64,000 nucleotides of DNA from Levilactobacillus lindianensis (GCF_003946095.1 NZ_RHOD01000006.1:53063-117062); one strand, 5' to 3'; positions 33,501 through 41,922 are shown, numbered from the stretch's first letter. The notes: generated by a model from the sequence alone, not told the origin. A program made the numbers and translations.

Positions 33501-35440
33501 GCTTTTACACCAGAGCTACCGACATCTAGGCCTAAACCAATCCAACTAATTGCACGGATTGCGCCACTGAATTTACTTCCACCATGCTTACCTGCATAGT
33601 TTCCAGACTTCTCGACCTGTGTTGCAAAATGCTTTCCCCCAGTTTTACCACCCTTAGTGAAGATGGACGTTATCTTTTGAGATAATCCTCCAAGTTTTGT
33701 AGTTCTAGGAATAGCATGTTGCCCCTTTGGAGATCCAAGTCCAGTTAAATCACCTAGCATATCGGCTCCATTTGCCAAAGCACTATCCTTGGCAACTAGT
33801 CTATAAGCGCTAGCGATTTCTCTGAGGTTCTTGGCGAACTTAGCAGCTTTATCAATTACAAACATTCCAACTACAATTTTGGCTACAGTCTTAATCGCTT
33901 GTTCATGTTTAGCAACACCTGACAAAAAGGCATCCAGCTTGTCCAATGGATCTTTGGCATTTTTCCCATTCTTATCAATTAATCCGAATGCCTCTCCGAT
34001 GTCATAAAGAATATCACTGGTTGTTTTCCAAACTTGCTTTCCAAAAATCCCAGCAATATCACCGACATTCCCGAAGATGTCAATAATAGTTTCTTTGTGC
34101 TTATCAAGATACTCAATACTATTTACTGCAGCTCCAGTGACCATGCCCAGTGCAGATGAGATCCCATCTGCATACTTCTGCATCATGTCATCAGACACCA
34201 AGTTCCGCATAGACTTTGCGGATTCCTTACTCATCTTGAACGAGGTATTCATGACATCGCCAGAAAGTTTACTGAACCGAGACTTGATGTACATCGACAT
34301 CCCCATAAAGGACGTCATGGCTTCCTTGGTACCACCACGATACTTCTTACCCAAGTAGGTCAATGCCTCAGTAAATTGTGTTGCTGTCATCTTACCGGAG
34401 GCCGACAATGCATAGAGTTGCTTCATGCTCTTGCCAGTTGCCTTCTGCAAAGCCTCCCCAAACATAGGGAACCGATTAATCATGACGGACATGTCTTCGG
34501 CAGATGCTTTACCACCAGCAACAATCTTAGCGAACTGCTCACCAGACTCTGCCAAAGCATCATTACTCATGTGGAGCGTTGACCCCAAAGCAATGAAGTC
34601 ATTCGTCCAGTTCTTCGTCTCTTTTGCATTAGAGTGGACATGGTAGAAGGATTGGGCCATTTTATCCAGAGTGCCTGCAGCATAAATCGTATGCTGTGAC
34701 ATATTGTTAATAAAGCCAACAAGCTCCTTGCCATCTTTCGGGGCTTCAGTGGTTAAAGACGTCCACACCGTCTTCATCGTATCTTGTTCTTTGTTATACT
34801 CCATCCCAGCTCGAGCAGCTTCTTGCAGCCCGTTCGTTAGAGACATGACCCCATTCGAGATTAAGTTTCCAGCAAAAGAGCCGGCGATTATATCTCTCAA
34901 TCGTCGACTCTTCTTTTCGGTTTTGTCCATAGACTTGTTTACCTTACCGAGCTGAGCATTGATATCACCTGAACCAGACTTCACACTGCCGGAATCAAAC
35001 GTTACCCTGGTCATAAACTCCTTAGGTAAATCTTTCATTTTCCGGCTTAGTGCACTTACATTCCCGGCAACATCACCAATAGCCGTTCCTACACTCCGAT
35101 ATTGCTTAACTTGACTGCCTGTATAAGCATCGGTAACGGAATTTAATTCCGCAATTTTGTCTCGAAAGGTAGTTGTTACCCGAGAATTACGTTGGATAGA
35201 ATCGCTGACATCTTGGTTAGAGTTCTTAAGAACCTTGTTGGAACTCAACATTTTATCGATAGTATCTGCGAAGTTGCGGCCCATGACACCAACCTGTTGG
35301 TTGACAGGTTCAAATTCATGACCAATTTTGCCAATTCCATCAATGACTTTGTCGATCGCAGTGTTCATTTTTTCAAGCTTCGGATAATCTATATCAAAGC
35401 CAATTCGAACATCTTCACTCCGAATTTCACCTGCTGCCAA
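30542..35440 (-). CDS. tail tape measure protein with M23-like and lysozyme-like domains
   Basis: 1632 residues from TTG 35440 (AGGAGG 8 nt upstream). Residues 1-450 are the tape-measure N-terminal region; 450-560 include hydrophobic helices; about 1180-1300 is an M23 (LytM-like) domain with HDGND and THVHIG zinc ligands; about 1340-1480 is a phage tail lysozyme domain (NAGIAAVLGNWEFESGLNP, GLGQWLGGRKAAL). In the M23 domain the usual Y.HL histidine is replaced (LIYQELNG). The protein sets tail length and probably opens the wall locally during DNA entry. Confidence 0.92.
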   Translation of the reverse strand: MAAGEIRSEDVRIGFDIDYPKLEKMNTAIDKVIDGIGKIGHEFEPVNQQVGVMGRNFADTIDKMLSSNKVLKNSNQDVSDSIQRNSRVTTTFRDKIAELNSVTDAYTGSQVKQYRSVGTAIGDVAGNVSALSRKMKDLPKEFMTRVTFDSGSVKSGSGDINAQLGKVNKSMDKTEKKSRRLRDIIAGSFAGNLISNGVMSLTNGLQEAARAGMEYNKEQDTMKTVWTSLTTEAPKDGKELVGFINNMSQHTIYAAGTLDKMAQSFYHVHSNAKETKNWTNDFIALGSTLHMSNDALAESGEQFAKIVAGGKASAEDMSVMINRFPMFGEALQKATGKSMKQLYALSASGKMTATQFTEALTYLGKKYRGGTKEAMTSFMGMSMYIKSRFSKLSGDVMNTSFKMSKESAKSMRNLVSDDMMQKYADGISSALGMVTGAAVNSIEYLDKHKETIIDIFGNVGDIAGIFGKQVWKTTSDILYDIGEAFGLIDKNGKNAKDPLDKLDAFLSGVAKHEQAIKTVAKIVVGMFVIDKAAKFAKNLREIASAYRLVAKDSALANGADMLGDLTGLGSPKGQHAIPRTTKLGGLSQKITSIFTKGGKTGGKHFATQVEKSGNYAGKHGGSKFSGAIRAISWIGLGLDVGSSGVKAFKDGISTKKGGKELWVAGGKGVGAAIGGYLGGPEGAWLGAYLGGEIAKAIASKDILHANKDKDPKHNAYKSVDPNHTTSLHDGGEPSWQTHATIAGQFGSGPYADTSYGVLNPSKFSSKKKKSKRVVKKLVTGFGHATGGPIHKTGMAMLNEAGQEMAYNSSKGTFRFLGKGPVVAKVFAGEHIINAKDTARMLHGGLGKGRTLPGYAKGTTSLKGINVSSKTSITGINDASLKNAEYKTKRTANKIGDDLSSGYSKGTKKSKSKITKFSKDSIQEFKRLRSDTSNLTGKISKQTISDFDQMQKGSQKQMDQLHDGMNQAAKATVSDFGSIMGKLKAYAHTAMSGAISSLNGGISGIDSALSQFGGNKQVLKPIHYAAGSNGPIVSDQLAVLNDAQFGPRQELVARGSQLLKPVGDNVAVHLQKGDEVFNGSQVERAKPYLPHFKKGTGASDSKLKSLASSNAGDPSKAFSQEFTMNVKPNGSTLRQGLTGTSKSGAKSVGSNWENAMWNYIESLISSNGGGGPVLHSPGAGWIKTSGFGNRGGVSGGFSSHDGNDFSGGRTVHALQDSTVTSTGTKAGWEGGNGIGEYIGTKGGKLSLIYQELNGKSGHGATLLVHAGDHVKQGQAIAKLGPSGTHVHIGASTQGLWSHGGGSTRGWLDVTKLHGNYGNSGGKKAPKISKAMTRLVKSQLGSSAISWIKKNLQDSIGDADVGSLSGGMTSRAKTLAAAIKKMYGPATNAGIAAVLGNWEFESGLNPGAINPGGGASGLGQWLGGRKAALISYAKRHGKNWKSAGTQLKFALKGDGSDSSVLKSVLRGTGSVASLANKFSSQWERGGYNAQHVAGAKKIEAALHNEGGWSESGKLNVFGEKDHEVAINPKKANADGLIKSAIRARAGIDGTGLAGSLNRSIASRPSQRVPQVKSAGTSGTSVTIKMTNHITVQGGGDSHNISKQVQKGLSDSAEQLVDMIHRAIGTDQGEGGLVI

Positions 35441-35452
35441 GCGCCACACCTC

Positions 35453-35752
35453 CTATTGACTCTTTACCTTCTGCAATGCATTCCAAAACTGGACGACTCC
35501 ACTTTCAACGGCCAATGACTGTCGATCAGTACGTTCATCCAATATTTTCTGTGCTAAATTTCCCATCAGGATTCGCTTATCTAGCGTCCATCCGCTGACC
35601 TCTGAAGTCGAGCTAGCTAATCCCGTTAGGACTGGAATATATAGCTCGTAGAGTTGTTCGACCTCCGCATCAATCCGCTGTTGGTCGAGCTCACCTTCAT
35701 CATTAAGGTACTTAGAATTATTAGATGCACTCTGACAGAAACGTAATTGCCT
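35453..35752 (-). CDS. tail assembly chaperone, downstream frame (gpT-like)
   Basis: This frame is open from 35752 to TAG 35455-35453 but has no start codon in its first 60 codons. It overlaps the end of the upstream gpG-like gene in the +1 frame and encodes EGELDQQRIDAEVEQLYELYIPVL..., ending in the ribosome site of the tape measure gene. This is the layout of the G/GT pair of long-tailed phages, where a ribosomal frameshift near the end of G makes a fusion. A possible +1 site is ACG TTT C (Phe tRNA moving from UUU to UUC) at about 35737-35743. Confidence 0.6.
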   Translation of the reverse strand, partial: RQLRFCQSASNNSKYLNDEGELDQQRIDAEVEQLYELYIPVLTGLASSTSEVSGWTLDKRILMGNLAQKILDERTDRQSLAVESGVVQFWNALQKVKSQ

Positions 35753-36335
35753 TCACTAAAACGCTGGCATAACCATCATGATCCATAACGTCTGAGAAAT
35801 ACGTTACAGCTTCGCTCATCGCCTGAAGACCACCACCGTTTTCGGACCAGAACCCCATATCAAGTGGCTTATCTGGATTATCTACACGGCGGAACACATC
35901 TGCATTCAGTACTTGAAGGACAGCCAACGAAGTATCGGCCCCATCAACCCCGCGGATATCTGTTGAGAGATTCAGTGCTTCTCGATATCCAGGAAACTTC
36001 ATCAAAATGTGTGGTTTCTTGCCATGCTTACCAGTCAATTCAATTTCTTTTGATTCTTCAGTCTTACGAACCTTCTTGTTAAGATCAGCAAATGCGTAAC
36101 GGGGATTAATAATGACGTTTTCGTTAATCATATTTGCCATCTCACCGTAGTCTCGCTCATTCCCACCAATATTTTGCTTAGCGCGAATTTCCATCAAACG
36201 AGTGTAGCCAGGATCTCGCAAGGTAACGTCAATCGACTTTGGATCCTTCTTATCCCCATATTCAATCGTTTCGTGCTTGTCTAATTCAGCGAGCTTCGTT
36301 ACGTCAACCTTTGGTGCTGCCATTTGTTCAGCCAT
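35721..36335 (-). CDS. tail assembly chaperone, upstream frame (gpG-like)
   Basis: 204 residues, acidic and helical, lying between tail tube and tape measure as expected for the G protein. It recruits tube protein to the tape measure. See the overlapping +1 frame for the predicted fusion. Longer than most G proteins. Confidence 0.7.
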   Translation of the reverse strand: MAEQMAAPKVDVTKLAELDKHETIEYGDKKDPKSIDVTLRDPGYTRLMEIRAKQNIGGNERDYGEMANMINENVIINPRYAFADLNKKVRKTEESKEIELTGKHGKKPHILMKFPGYREALNLSTDIRGVDGADTSLAVLQVLNADVFRRVDNPDKPLDMGFWSENGGGLQAMSEAVTYFSDVMDHDGYASVLVKAITFLSECI

Positions 36336-36367
36336 AAATAAAACATCCTTTCAAATTTTGGTTATGT

Positions 36368-36392
36368 AAAAAGCAGGCGTTTAAGCCTGCTT
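36368..36392 (-). terminator. intra-operon hairpin after the tube gene
   Basis: On the minus strand AAGCAGGC and GCCTGCTT pair around TTAAAC and are followed by TTT. It may reduce transcription from the abundant tube gene into the tape-measure block. Confidence 0.7.
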
Positions 36393-36410
36393 AACTTCTC
36401 TTCTATACTG

Positions 36411-36887
36411 CTAAGCGGCGTTGCCAAACGTATCTTCATACTGGCAAGCTAAAATAGTCCAGTCACGAGTGGTAATCCCATTAGACACAGACCCAGCTGG
36501 CATCTTTTGAATCAAGCAAACACTTGATTTGATGACCTCGCCGTTATTATCATTTTGTACCTTGAACCCGAAAGTCGGCACAACATCAGAACTATGATTC
36601 ATTTGACGGTAGTAGCAGCCGTAAATGATGTCGTGTGCGGGGGCCCCATCATTGAGATGAGCCACAAATTGTCCCAACTTAGAGTGGTTGATTAACCCCA
36701 AAGGAATCCCCTTGAAGTCGGATGCAACGTCGACATCATTATCTGTCTTTTCCCAGTTAACAGCTTCTCCAGATTGGAACCCGCTCAGTTCAGTTGGTGT
36801 TCCATCAATGATGACGTAGACGTGAATAAAACGGGAATCCTTAAGTACGAAGTACGTGCCGTCATCCAATTGAATACGTTGATTCAT
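36411..36887 (-). CDS. tail tube protein (XkdM-like)
   Basis: 158 residues. It directly follows the sheath gene (as xkdK-xkdM). Strand-rich, with QRIQLDDGTYFVLKDSRFI at the start and a long FGFKVQNDNNGEVIKSSVCLI strand. Forms the inner tube through which DNA passes. A hairpin terminator follows. Confidence 0.75.
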   Translation of the reverse strand: MNQRIQLDDGTYFVLKDSRFIHVYVIIDGTPTELSGFQSGEAVNWEKTDNDVDVASDFKGIPLGLINHSKLGQFVAHLNDGAPAHDIIYGCYYRQMNHSSDVVPTFGFKVQNDNNGEVIKSSVCLIQKMPAGSVSNGITTRDWTILACQYEDTFGNAA

Positions 36888-36900
36888 CTATTTCACCTCC

Positions 36901-38010
36901 TTACAGGCTAATTGAGTTGCTGACGTAGACCTTTTCAATCGCATTAGGCAGTGTCTGTTTGATAGACAGCGACTTGTACGTCCGCTGAGTAATTTCATAA
37001 GCAGATACTTGTGAGCGTGACACCGCAGTAACTGAGAAGTCAGCCTTGCCATTGATATCAGCAGCAATGGTTCCCTCCTTGAAGAGATCTTCACCTGCAG
37101 TCTCGGCAGTGGTAACCAGTTCATTGATATTGTCATCGTTGAAGGTGGTGTAGTCTTTGCCGTTAAGCCACTTTTGTAACCGAGTTTGAATTAAGTCCGT
37201 GTTGTATTGAGCGTTGAAGCTGTTGTCGATTTGGTCGCCATTCAATTCTTTGTTGCCAGACAGCATCATATTCCCGGACTTGTTGACCACGGCCAGACCA
37301 TGCAAGTTGTCGATCATGTTCAGTTCAGATTGAGTCCAGTCGTTGGCAACGAATTGACTCAGGTCACCAATCCGCATCCAGTCCAGCAATACCTTCGTGG
37401 AAGCGTAAGCGGCAGCTTGGCCGGCAATCTTCCGGGTATTGTCCTTATCGACAAGCGTACGGAAGTGGCCCAGCTTGTTTTTTTCGACTTGGGTAGTCGT
37501 GGCGTAATCATGCCATTTTTGCAAGTCGGCGATGTTGTCCACTTGATTGACCAAGAAGCCACGTTGATTGGTGTACAAGATATCCGCAGCGGTCTTGATA
37601 TCATCGTCAGACATACCAACTGGAACGAACCAAGTTGACCCATCTAACAGGTGGTCTTCCAGGTACTTTTGGACTCCTGAAACTTGAGCGCCAATAGTGG
37701 CACCATCGGCCGTAGGGATAACCGTTAAATCATCTAAACTGACCACTGGCGAGCTTGAGTAAGTCCCAATAGCTACTGGGCCTTCAAAGTCCTTTACTTC
37801 ATACATAGCGGCCACAACGTCATAGACATCGGTGTTTTCATCAAACCCCATATCAGGCATTTCATCCGCACTGTGAACGAGCACGACAGATTCAGCGTCG
37901 CCAGGTTGAAGCAGGGTGACTGCTGCAACTTCATTGCCTGCCGTTGCTTGTGCCACGACGGTATTGAAAATAAGGTCGCTAGGTTGCTTAATTACTTTCG
38001 TAACTGGCAT
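36901..38010 (-). CDS. contractile tail sheath protein (DUF3383-like)
   Basis: 369 residues. The N-terminal domain contains LVHSADEMPDMGFDENTDVYDVVAAMYE and the C-terminal domain the INGKADFSVTAVSRSQVSAYEI...IEKVYVSNSI strands, as in the DUF3383/sheath family of firmicute myophages. It is the main evidence for myovirus morphology, together with the gp25/gp47 baseplate. TAA/ATG spacing to the tube gene is 13 nt. Confidence 0.8.
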   Translation of the reverse strand: MPVTKVIKQPSDLIFNTVVAQATAGNEVAAVTLLQPGDAESVVLVHSADEMPDMGFDENTDVYDVVAAMYEVKDFEGPVAIGTYSSSPVVSLDDLTVIPTADGATIGAQVSGVQKYLEDHLLDGSTWFVPVGMSDDDIKTAADILYTNQRGFLVNQVDNIADLQKWHDYATTTQVEKNKLGHFRTLVDKDNTRKIAGQAAAYASTKVLLDWMRIGDLSQFVANDWTQSELNMIDNLHGLAVVNKSGNMMLSGNKELNGDQIDNSFNAQYNTDLIQTRLQKWLNGKDYTTFNDDNINELVTTAETAGEDLFKEGTIAADINGKADFSVTAVSRSQVSAYEITQRTYKSLSIKQTLPNAIEKVYVSNSISL

Positions 38011-38015
38011 TAGTG

Positions 38016-38513
38016 TTATTCCTCCTTTGTAATTTCAATGTTTGGCGTGATGGCAGTAATCTCACCGGGTTGCGTACCATCGCTGTAGTCAGGGTTGACC
38101 ATTAATGTGATATCAACCGCTGACTGGTTCTCAACTTCAATGGTCCAATCCTCATCAGTAGAGACAGGGTCGCTGACATCAACCACCGATATTCCTACCT
38201 GAGCCAGGTCAACTAATGGCTGCATGGAACCTAAAACGTTCTGCAGCCATTCAATTCGGTCTCCAACTTCCAGTGGGTCGGCAGCATGTGCCTTGACCTG
38301 AACGTGTTTCAGAAATGGTTCATTGACACGCTTGAAGGTGATTCGCTCATGTGGGTTCGTGATGTACCAACTAAAAAAAGGAAGCTTGCCTTTTGTGGCT
38401 GCCTCCTTCTCATAGACCCAAGGGATCTTCTCCCCCGAATTCATTGGGTACTTGTTCACTTGCGTCACCAGTGCTTCTAGCACTTGTCGATTGTTCAGCG
38501 TCATCATCCCCAT
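38016..38513 (-). CDS. neck / tail terminator-like protein
   Basis: 165 residues; located immediately before the sheath gene, where tail terminators of the LIC_12616 type lie, with the pattern MNSGEKIPWVYEKEAATKGKLPFFSWYITNPHERI. The frame overlaps the upstream gene by about 100 nt; internal starts (for example ATG 38444) would shorten this. It probably caps the tail tube and sheath. Confidence 0.6.
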   Translation of the reverse strand: MGMMTLNNRQVLEALVTQVNKYPMNSGEKIPWVYEKEAATKGKLPFFSWYITNPHERITFKRVNEPFLKHVQVKAHAADPLEVGDRIEWLQNVLGSMQPLVDLAQVGISVVDVSDPVSTDEDWTIEVENQSAVDITLMVNPDYSDGTQPGEITAITPNIEITKEE

Positions 38514-38871
38514 TTCGTTGAAGTTGATAATAGGTCAACTGACTATGCGTCAATGGCGCACTACCAGTGACCGTGAAAGTTTCACCAGTCTGCCGACGGA
38601 GAACCTTGGTACCCTTCTTGAACCCCGATGTTCGCGAAGACCATACCAAAATGCTGACTTCCATCGCACCACCAGAGCCTTGCTGGTAAGTGATAGCTGG
38701 ATTGGCGGTCAAAGTGATGGGCTCTTCCACTTTGATTTCTGTCCCATACTTTGCCCCACCAATTCCTAACGGGTCGCTATCATCCTTACCGAGATATGGC
38801 GTGATAGTCAGCGGTTCTTTTTCCTTGTCGAACATAAAATGAAACGTATTTTGTTGCTTAAAACTAGGCAT
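38410..38871 (-). CDS. phage neck-region hypothetical protein
   Basis: 153 residues, strand-rich core with a disordered acidic C-terminus (the part overlapping the next gene). Lies between the Ig-like and tail terminator genes; may be a head-tail joining protein. Not recognised. Confidence 0.5.
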   Translation of the reverse strand: MPSFKQQNTFHFMFDKEKEPLTITPYLGKDDSDPLGIGGAKYGTEIKVEEPITLTANPAITYQQGSGGAMEVSILVWSSRTSGFKKGTKVLRRQTGETFTVTGSAPLTHSQLTYYQLQRNGDDDAEQSTSARSTGDASEQVPNEFGGEDPLGL

Positions 38872-39145
38872 TAGTTACGTCAGCTGAGACAGTACCACCG
38901 TCTTCAGTTGGCATAACCTTTACGTTAGTTGGCTCTGGTTCAATTTTTTTTAGCACCGTCCAACCGGTCACATCGACCTTGCCAGATGGGTTTTCAGCGT
39001 TATCTGAGTCGACGACAGCGGCTTGGTAGTCGCCATCAGCAACGACAGTACCAGACGTTAAGCCAGTAATTGCAACCCCTGTGGGATCACCAGTAATAAC
39101 CGGGGTGTCTTCACCCTTCTTGTAAATCGCTAATTGTTGAGCCAT
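38864..39145 (-). CDS. small Ig-like phage structural protein
   Basis: 93 residues with a bacterial Ig-like (Big-type) pattern: GVAITGLTSGTVVADGDYQAAVVD...GWTVLKKIEPEPTNV. Decoration or adhesion proteins of this kind are common in phage heads and necks. It overlaps the next gene by 8 nt. Confidence 0.6.
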   Translation of the reverse strand: MAQQLAIYKKGEDTPVITGDPTGVAITGLTSGTVVADGDYQAAVVDSDNAENPSGKVDVTGWTVLKKIEPEPTNVKVMPTEDGGTVSADVTNA

Positions 39146-39148
39146 AAA

Positions 39149-39748
39149 TTATAGCTTCCTTTCTTTTTCCCAAGTGATAGAACCGATTAACTTGCCCGTA
39201 TCCTGCAACGGGTCGTTGAAGCCCTTGTTCTCGACAGTAAGCGGTGCATTCTTTGGTGAGTGAACGTCTCGAATTGTCTTCTTGATATCATTAGAGATAC
39301 GTCGCCCCAGTTTAGCTTCTAGGCCATGCTGAGTTTGTTTGCCATCCACGACATCTAAGAATCCTTCAATCATCATCTGACTCCATTCATCATGATAACG
39401 TTCATAGGATAAGCCAATGAATCGACGTGGTGGGATCGTAACACTCTCTTTAAGAACAAACATGATTCGCATGCCAAATGGTGCCGACTTATCAGCAACC
39501 GCTAAGACGTGATTGTGCGCACCCTTGGGGCGAAATAGGCCAGGTATCTCACTCGGCTTTCGCCCCTTGGCTGCGGCCGTGGGAATGGTCAGAAATGACT
39601 TCTTGGCGTGAATCACCATGCCATGTTCGTTGACCCGGGCCACCATTTGAAGGAACTGATCATCAATAGGTACTCCCACCACTAAGTCCATGGCGTTGAG
39701 CGATCGTGATGCCGCAATCCATTCCGGAATATGGTTTGAATTAGCCAC
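39149..39748 (-). CDS. head-tail joining / minor virion protein
   Basis: 199 residues; the C-terminal pattern LTVENKGFNDPLQDTGKLIGSITWE is shared with phage neck/virion morphogenesis proteins (HK97 gp10/Mu gpG-like). The position between head-tail connector and tail genes fits. Confidence 0.55.
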   Translation of the reverse strand: MANSNHIPEWIAASRSLNAMDLVVGVPIDDQFLQMVARVNEHGMVIHAKKSFLTIPTAAAKGRKPSEIPGLFRPKGAHNHVLAVADKSAPFGMRIMFVLKESVTIPPRRFIGLSYERYHDEWSQMMIEGFLDVVDGKQTQHGLEAKLGRRISNDIKKTIRDVHSPKNAPLTVENKGFNDPLQDTGKLIGSITWEKERKL

Positions 39749-39757
39749 CTAACCACC

Positions 39758-40108
39758 TCAATCCCGACTGTAGGCCCGACCACGGTGACGACTGCGTCCG
39801 AACTGATCTACCAAATCCTTATAGCGAATCATGTACGGGTCATTCCCCTTCGACCAGTCGAACATGGTTTGAGACTCGCCTAAATGACTGGCGGACTGGA
39901 CACCACCGTTAGCCACCAAGGTATCCACGTAAAGCTCACTGAGCACCAGCAGTCGGTTGGCTTCTTCCTGCTTAATGGGTTTAACGTGATCGGCCTGCAC
40001 AGTCACCCATGAGTCATCGATAAGCTGCTGCAGATACTCGTCATCGTCCAAGTCAGACGCCAGCGGGTACTTTTTCAGCCGGTCGAGTGTCGTTTTGTTG
40101 TCAGCCAT
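39758..40108 (-). CDS. head-tail adaptor (gp6/DUF4054-like)
   Basis: 116 residues, helical; encoded straight after the capsid gene, as connector proteins are. YPLASDLDDDEYLQQLIDDSWVTVQ is like the N-terminal helix bundle of gp6-type adaptors. Confidence 0.6.
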   Translation of the reverse strand: MADNKTTLDRLKKYPLASDLDDDEYLQQLIDDSWVTVQADHVKPIKQEEANRLLVLSELYVDTLVANGGVQSASHLGESQTMFDWSKGNDPYMIRYKDLVDQFGRSRHRGRAYSRD

Positions 40109-40119
40109 TTAGATCACCT

Positions 40120-41151
40120 CTACTTAGCTGGAGTCGTTGAAGCAGACGAAGCTTTTTGCTTTGGTAAAAAGTCCGTTGAGACCTTAGCCTTGTACGCCAC
40201 AACATGGATATTTCGAGGATCGACGTTCTTTACTACTTCCCAAGTAGATGGCTTAGAGAGTTCGTCAATCGTTGCAGTTTGACCCGCAGCGGAGAATCCA
40301 TCGGCCACTGAAGTTCCCTTAACGTGAATGGTTTCGGTACGCCGGTTGATGATGTTAGTACGACCACCATTTTTACGGGCTTCACGTTCAACTTCAGTTG
40401 AATCAGACGGATTAGCCACAGAATAACCAACGGAACCATTACCGAAGATGTAGGACGTTGCAACACCATTGGCATCTAATGGCAGGTCATCATCAACCAC
40501 GATTTGCATACCGTTGTAAGTACCGAATGGCCCCACAGCAACGTTTGGTTGAACAGTATCAATCATGTTTTGCAGTTTCATTTCAGCGTAAGCGCTGGAG
40601 TTAACCGCAATCTTATTGAACGTTTGATCTTGCAGGTCGCCCAGCTTGTTGATCGTAGCCAAGAAGCCGCGAGCAGAAAAGTTGTTACTTGAATCATCAA
40701 ACATCTTTGCGGTTGCGATATCCGTATTTCCAAATACTCCGGCTAGAATTGCCATCAGCAGCTTTTGTTCTGAATTACTCCAGAAGTTAGCGAACCGTGA
40801 TGCGATGACGTCGGCTGGATTGGAAATAGAGAATTGCTGTGCGATATCCGTGTAACCGAAGGCTTTAACCAAACGAAGCCGCATAGCCCGTTGCTTGCCC
40901 GTAGTAACACCGGAAACGCTGATATCGTCGGTATCGGTCCATGGATCCGGATCGCCTTCTAGGTCATTAGTAAATGGTAAAGTCATGGTGTCTTCCGTTG
41001 AGTCCAACAGATGGGCACCGAATTGGTCGTCAGGCGTCAAAATACCAGATTGAATCATGCGGTTAGTCTTGGTACTAAGGTTGACGACGTTTTGCCCAAA
41101 CAAGGTCGGTTGGATCATGCCGGACAGTTGTGTAAATACGTCAGTTGCCAC
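40120..41151 (-). CDS. major capsid protein
   Basis: 343 residues. The order scaffold-capsid-connector and the sequence (N-arm helix region, GVTTGKQRAMRLRLVKAFGYTDIAQQFSISNPADVI, then TMIDTVQP..VAVGPFGTYNGMQIVVDDDLP) fit HK97-fold capsid proteins of firmicute myophages. Assembles on the acidic scaffold encoded just upstream. Confidence 0.8.
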   Translation of the reverse strand: MATDVFTQLSGMIQPTLFGQNVVNLSTKTNRMIQSGILTPDDQFGAHLLDSTEDTMTLPFTNDLEGDPDPWTDTDDISVSGVTTGKQRAMRLRLVKAFGYTDIAQQFSISNPADVIASRFANFWSNSEQKLLMAILAGVFGNTDIATAKMFDDSSNNFSARGFLATINKLGDLQDQTFNKIAVNSSAYAEMKLQNMIDTVQPNVAVGPFGTYNGMQIVVDDDLPLDANGVATSYIFGNGSVGYSVANPSDSTEVEREARKNGGRTNIINRRTETIHVKGTSVADGFSAAGQTATIDELSKPSTWEVVKNVDPRNIHVVAYKAKVSTDFLPKQKASSASTTPAK

Positions 41152-41167
41152 TTAAATCACTCCTTTT

Positions 41168-41818
41168 CTAACTCATAAATTGTTTTGCCAGTTGAGGATT
41201 TTTCTGATAAATCGCAAGCTGTTCACTATAGCTCATGGCGTCCCAGTCCTTTTTCGTGACAGACGTATTAGGCGTATGTGTTCCAGAGGCTGGCGTTTGA
41301 TCACCTTGCATGCGCTTCAACGTTTCTTCATGAACCGCATCGGTGAAGGCCCTCTCGAAGGAGTCAGCGTTAGCCACCATGGTGTCGTGGTCTTGGTCGG
41401 CAATGTAGTCGGCAAAGGTATCAGGAAGGTGACGGCTAGCAAGCTCTTGTTGAGCGTAAAAGTGGGCTTGCTCACGGTGGAACTTTTCTCGCTCCTGCTG
41501 GTCCCGTTCTTCCTGTGCCTTGCGGTCGGCCTCAGCCTTTTCATCGGCGGACATTTTGGCCCGCTTTTCGCCCTCAGCCATTGTTTCGGCAATCATTTGT
41601 TTGAACTCATCGGAGTTCTTGAATTGGTTGACCGCGTCCTGCCGAATCTTGCGCTGGTCCTTAGCTGGAACCTTGTGGTCATCGTCATCACCAGGCTTGT
41701 CGTCTGGATCTGGGTCAACTGGTTTCTTACCATCATCCGGCTGGTGGTCATCGTGTTGGCCGCCATCGTTGTCGTCCGGAGCGTCATAGAATTGGTGTTG
41801 CAAAATGCGATTTAGCAT
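41168..41818 (-). CDS. capsid scaffolding protein (Gp46/DUF4355-like)
   Basis: 216 residues. An Asp/His-rich N-terminus, a long charged helix of Lys/Glu/Gln/Ala (residues 80-135) and a C-terminal SVTKKDWDAMSYSEQLAIYQKNPQLAKQF motif typical of this scaffold family. AAAGGAGG precedes the start. Confidence 0.8.
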   Translation of the reverse strand: MLNRILQHQFYDAPDDNDGGQHDDHQPDDGKKPVDPDPDDKPGDDDDHKVPAKDQRKIRQDAVNQFKNSDEFKQMIAETMAEGEKRAKMSADEKAEADRKAQEERDQQEREKFHREQAHFYAQQELASRHLPDTFADYIADQDHDTMVANADSFERAFTDAVHEETLKRMQGDQTPASGTHTPNTSVTKKDWDAMSYSEQLAIYQKNPQLAKQFMS

Positions 41819-41898
41819 AGTGAATTCCTCCTTTAATGCTTGTTAGAGTGGCATAACTCATCAGCTTTCTTTAGAGCCCACTGCCGAAAAAAGGGCAT

Positions 41899-41922
41899 AA
41901 AAAAACACCCTAGATGGGTGTT
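41899..41922 (-). terminator. terminator-like hairpin between minor head and scaffold genes
   Basis: On the minus strand AACACCC and GGGTGTT pair around ATCTA and are followed by T5; the stop codon of the minor head gene lies in the loop. Confidence 0.7.

Noticed and set aside
35192..35518. 108-residue plus-strand ORF opposite the tape measure start
   Set aside because: Antisense shadow with no ribosome site or promoter.
41180..41815. 211-residue plus-strand ORF opposite the scaffold gene
   Set aside because: Antisense of an acidic helical coding region; hydrophobic pseudo-composition and no ribosome site.
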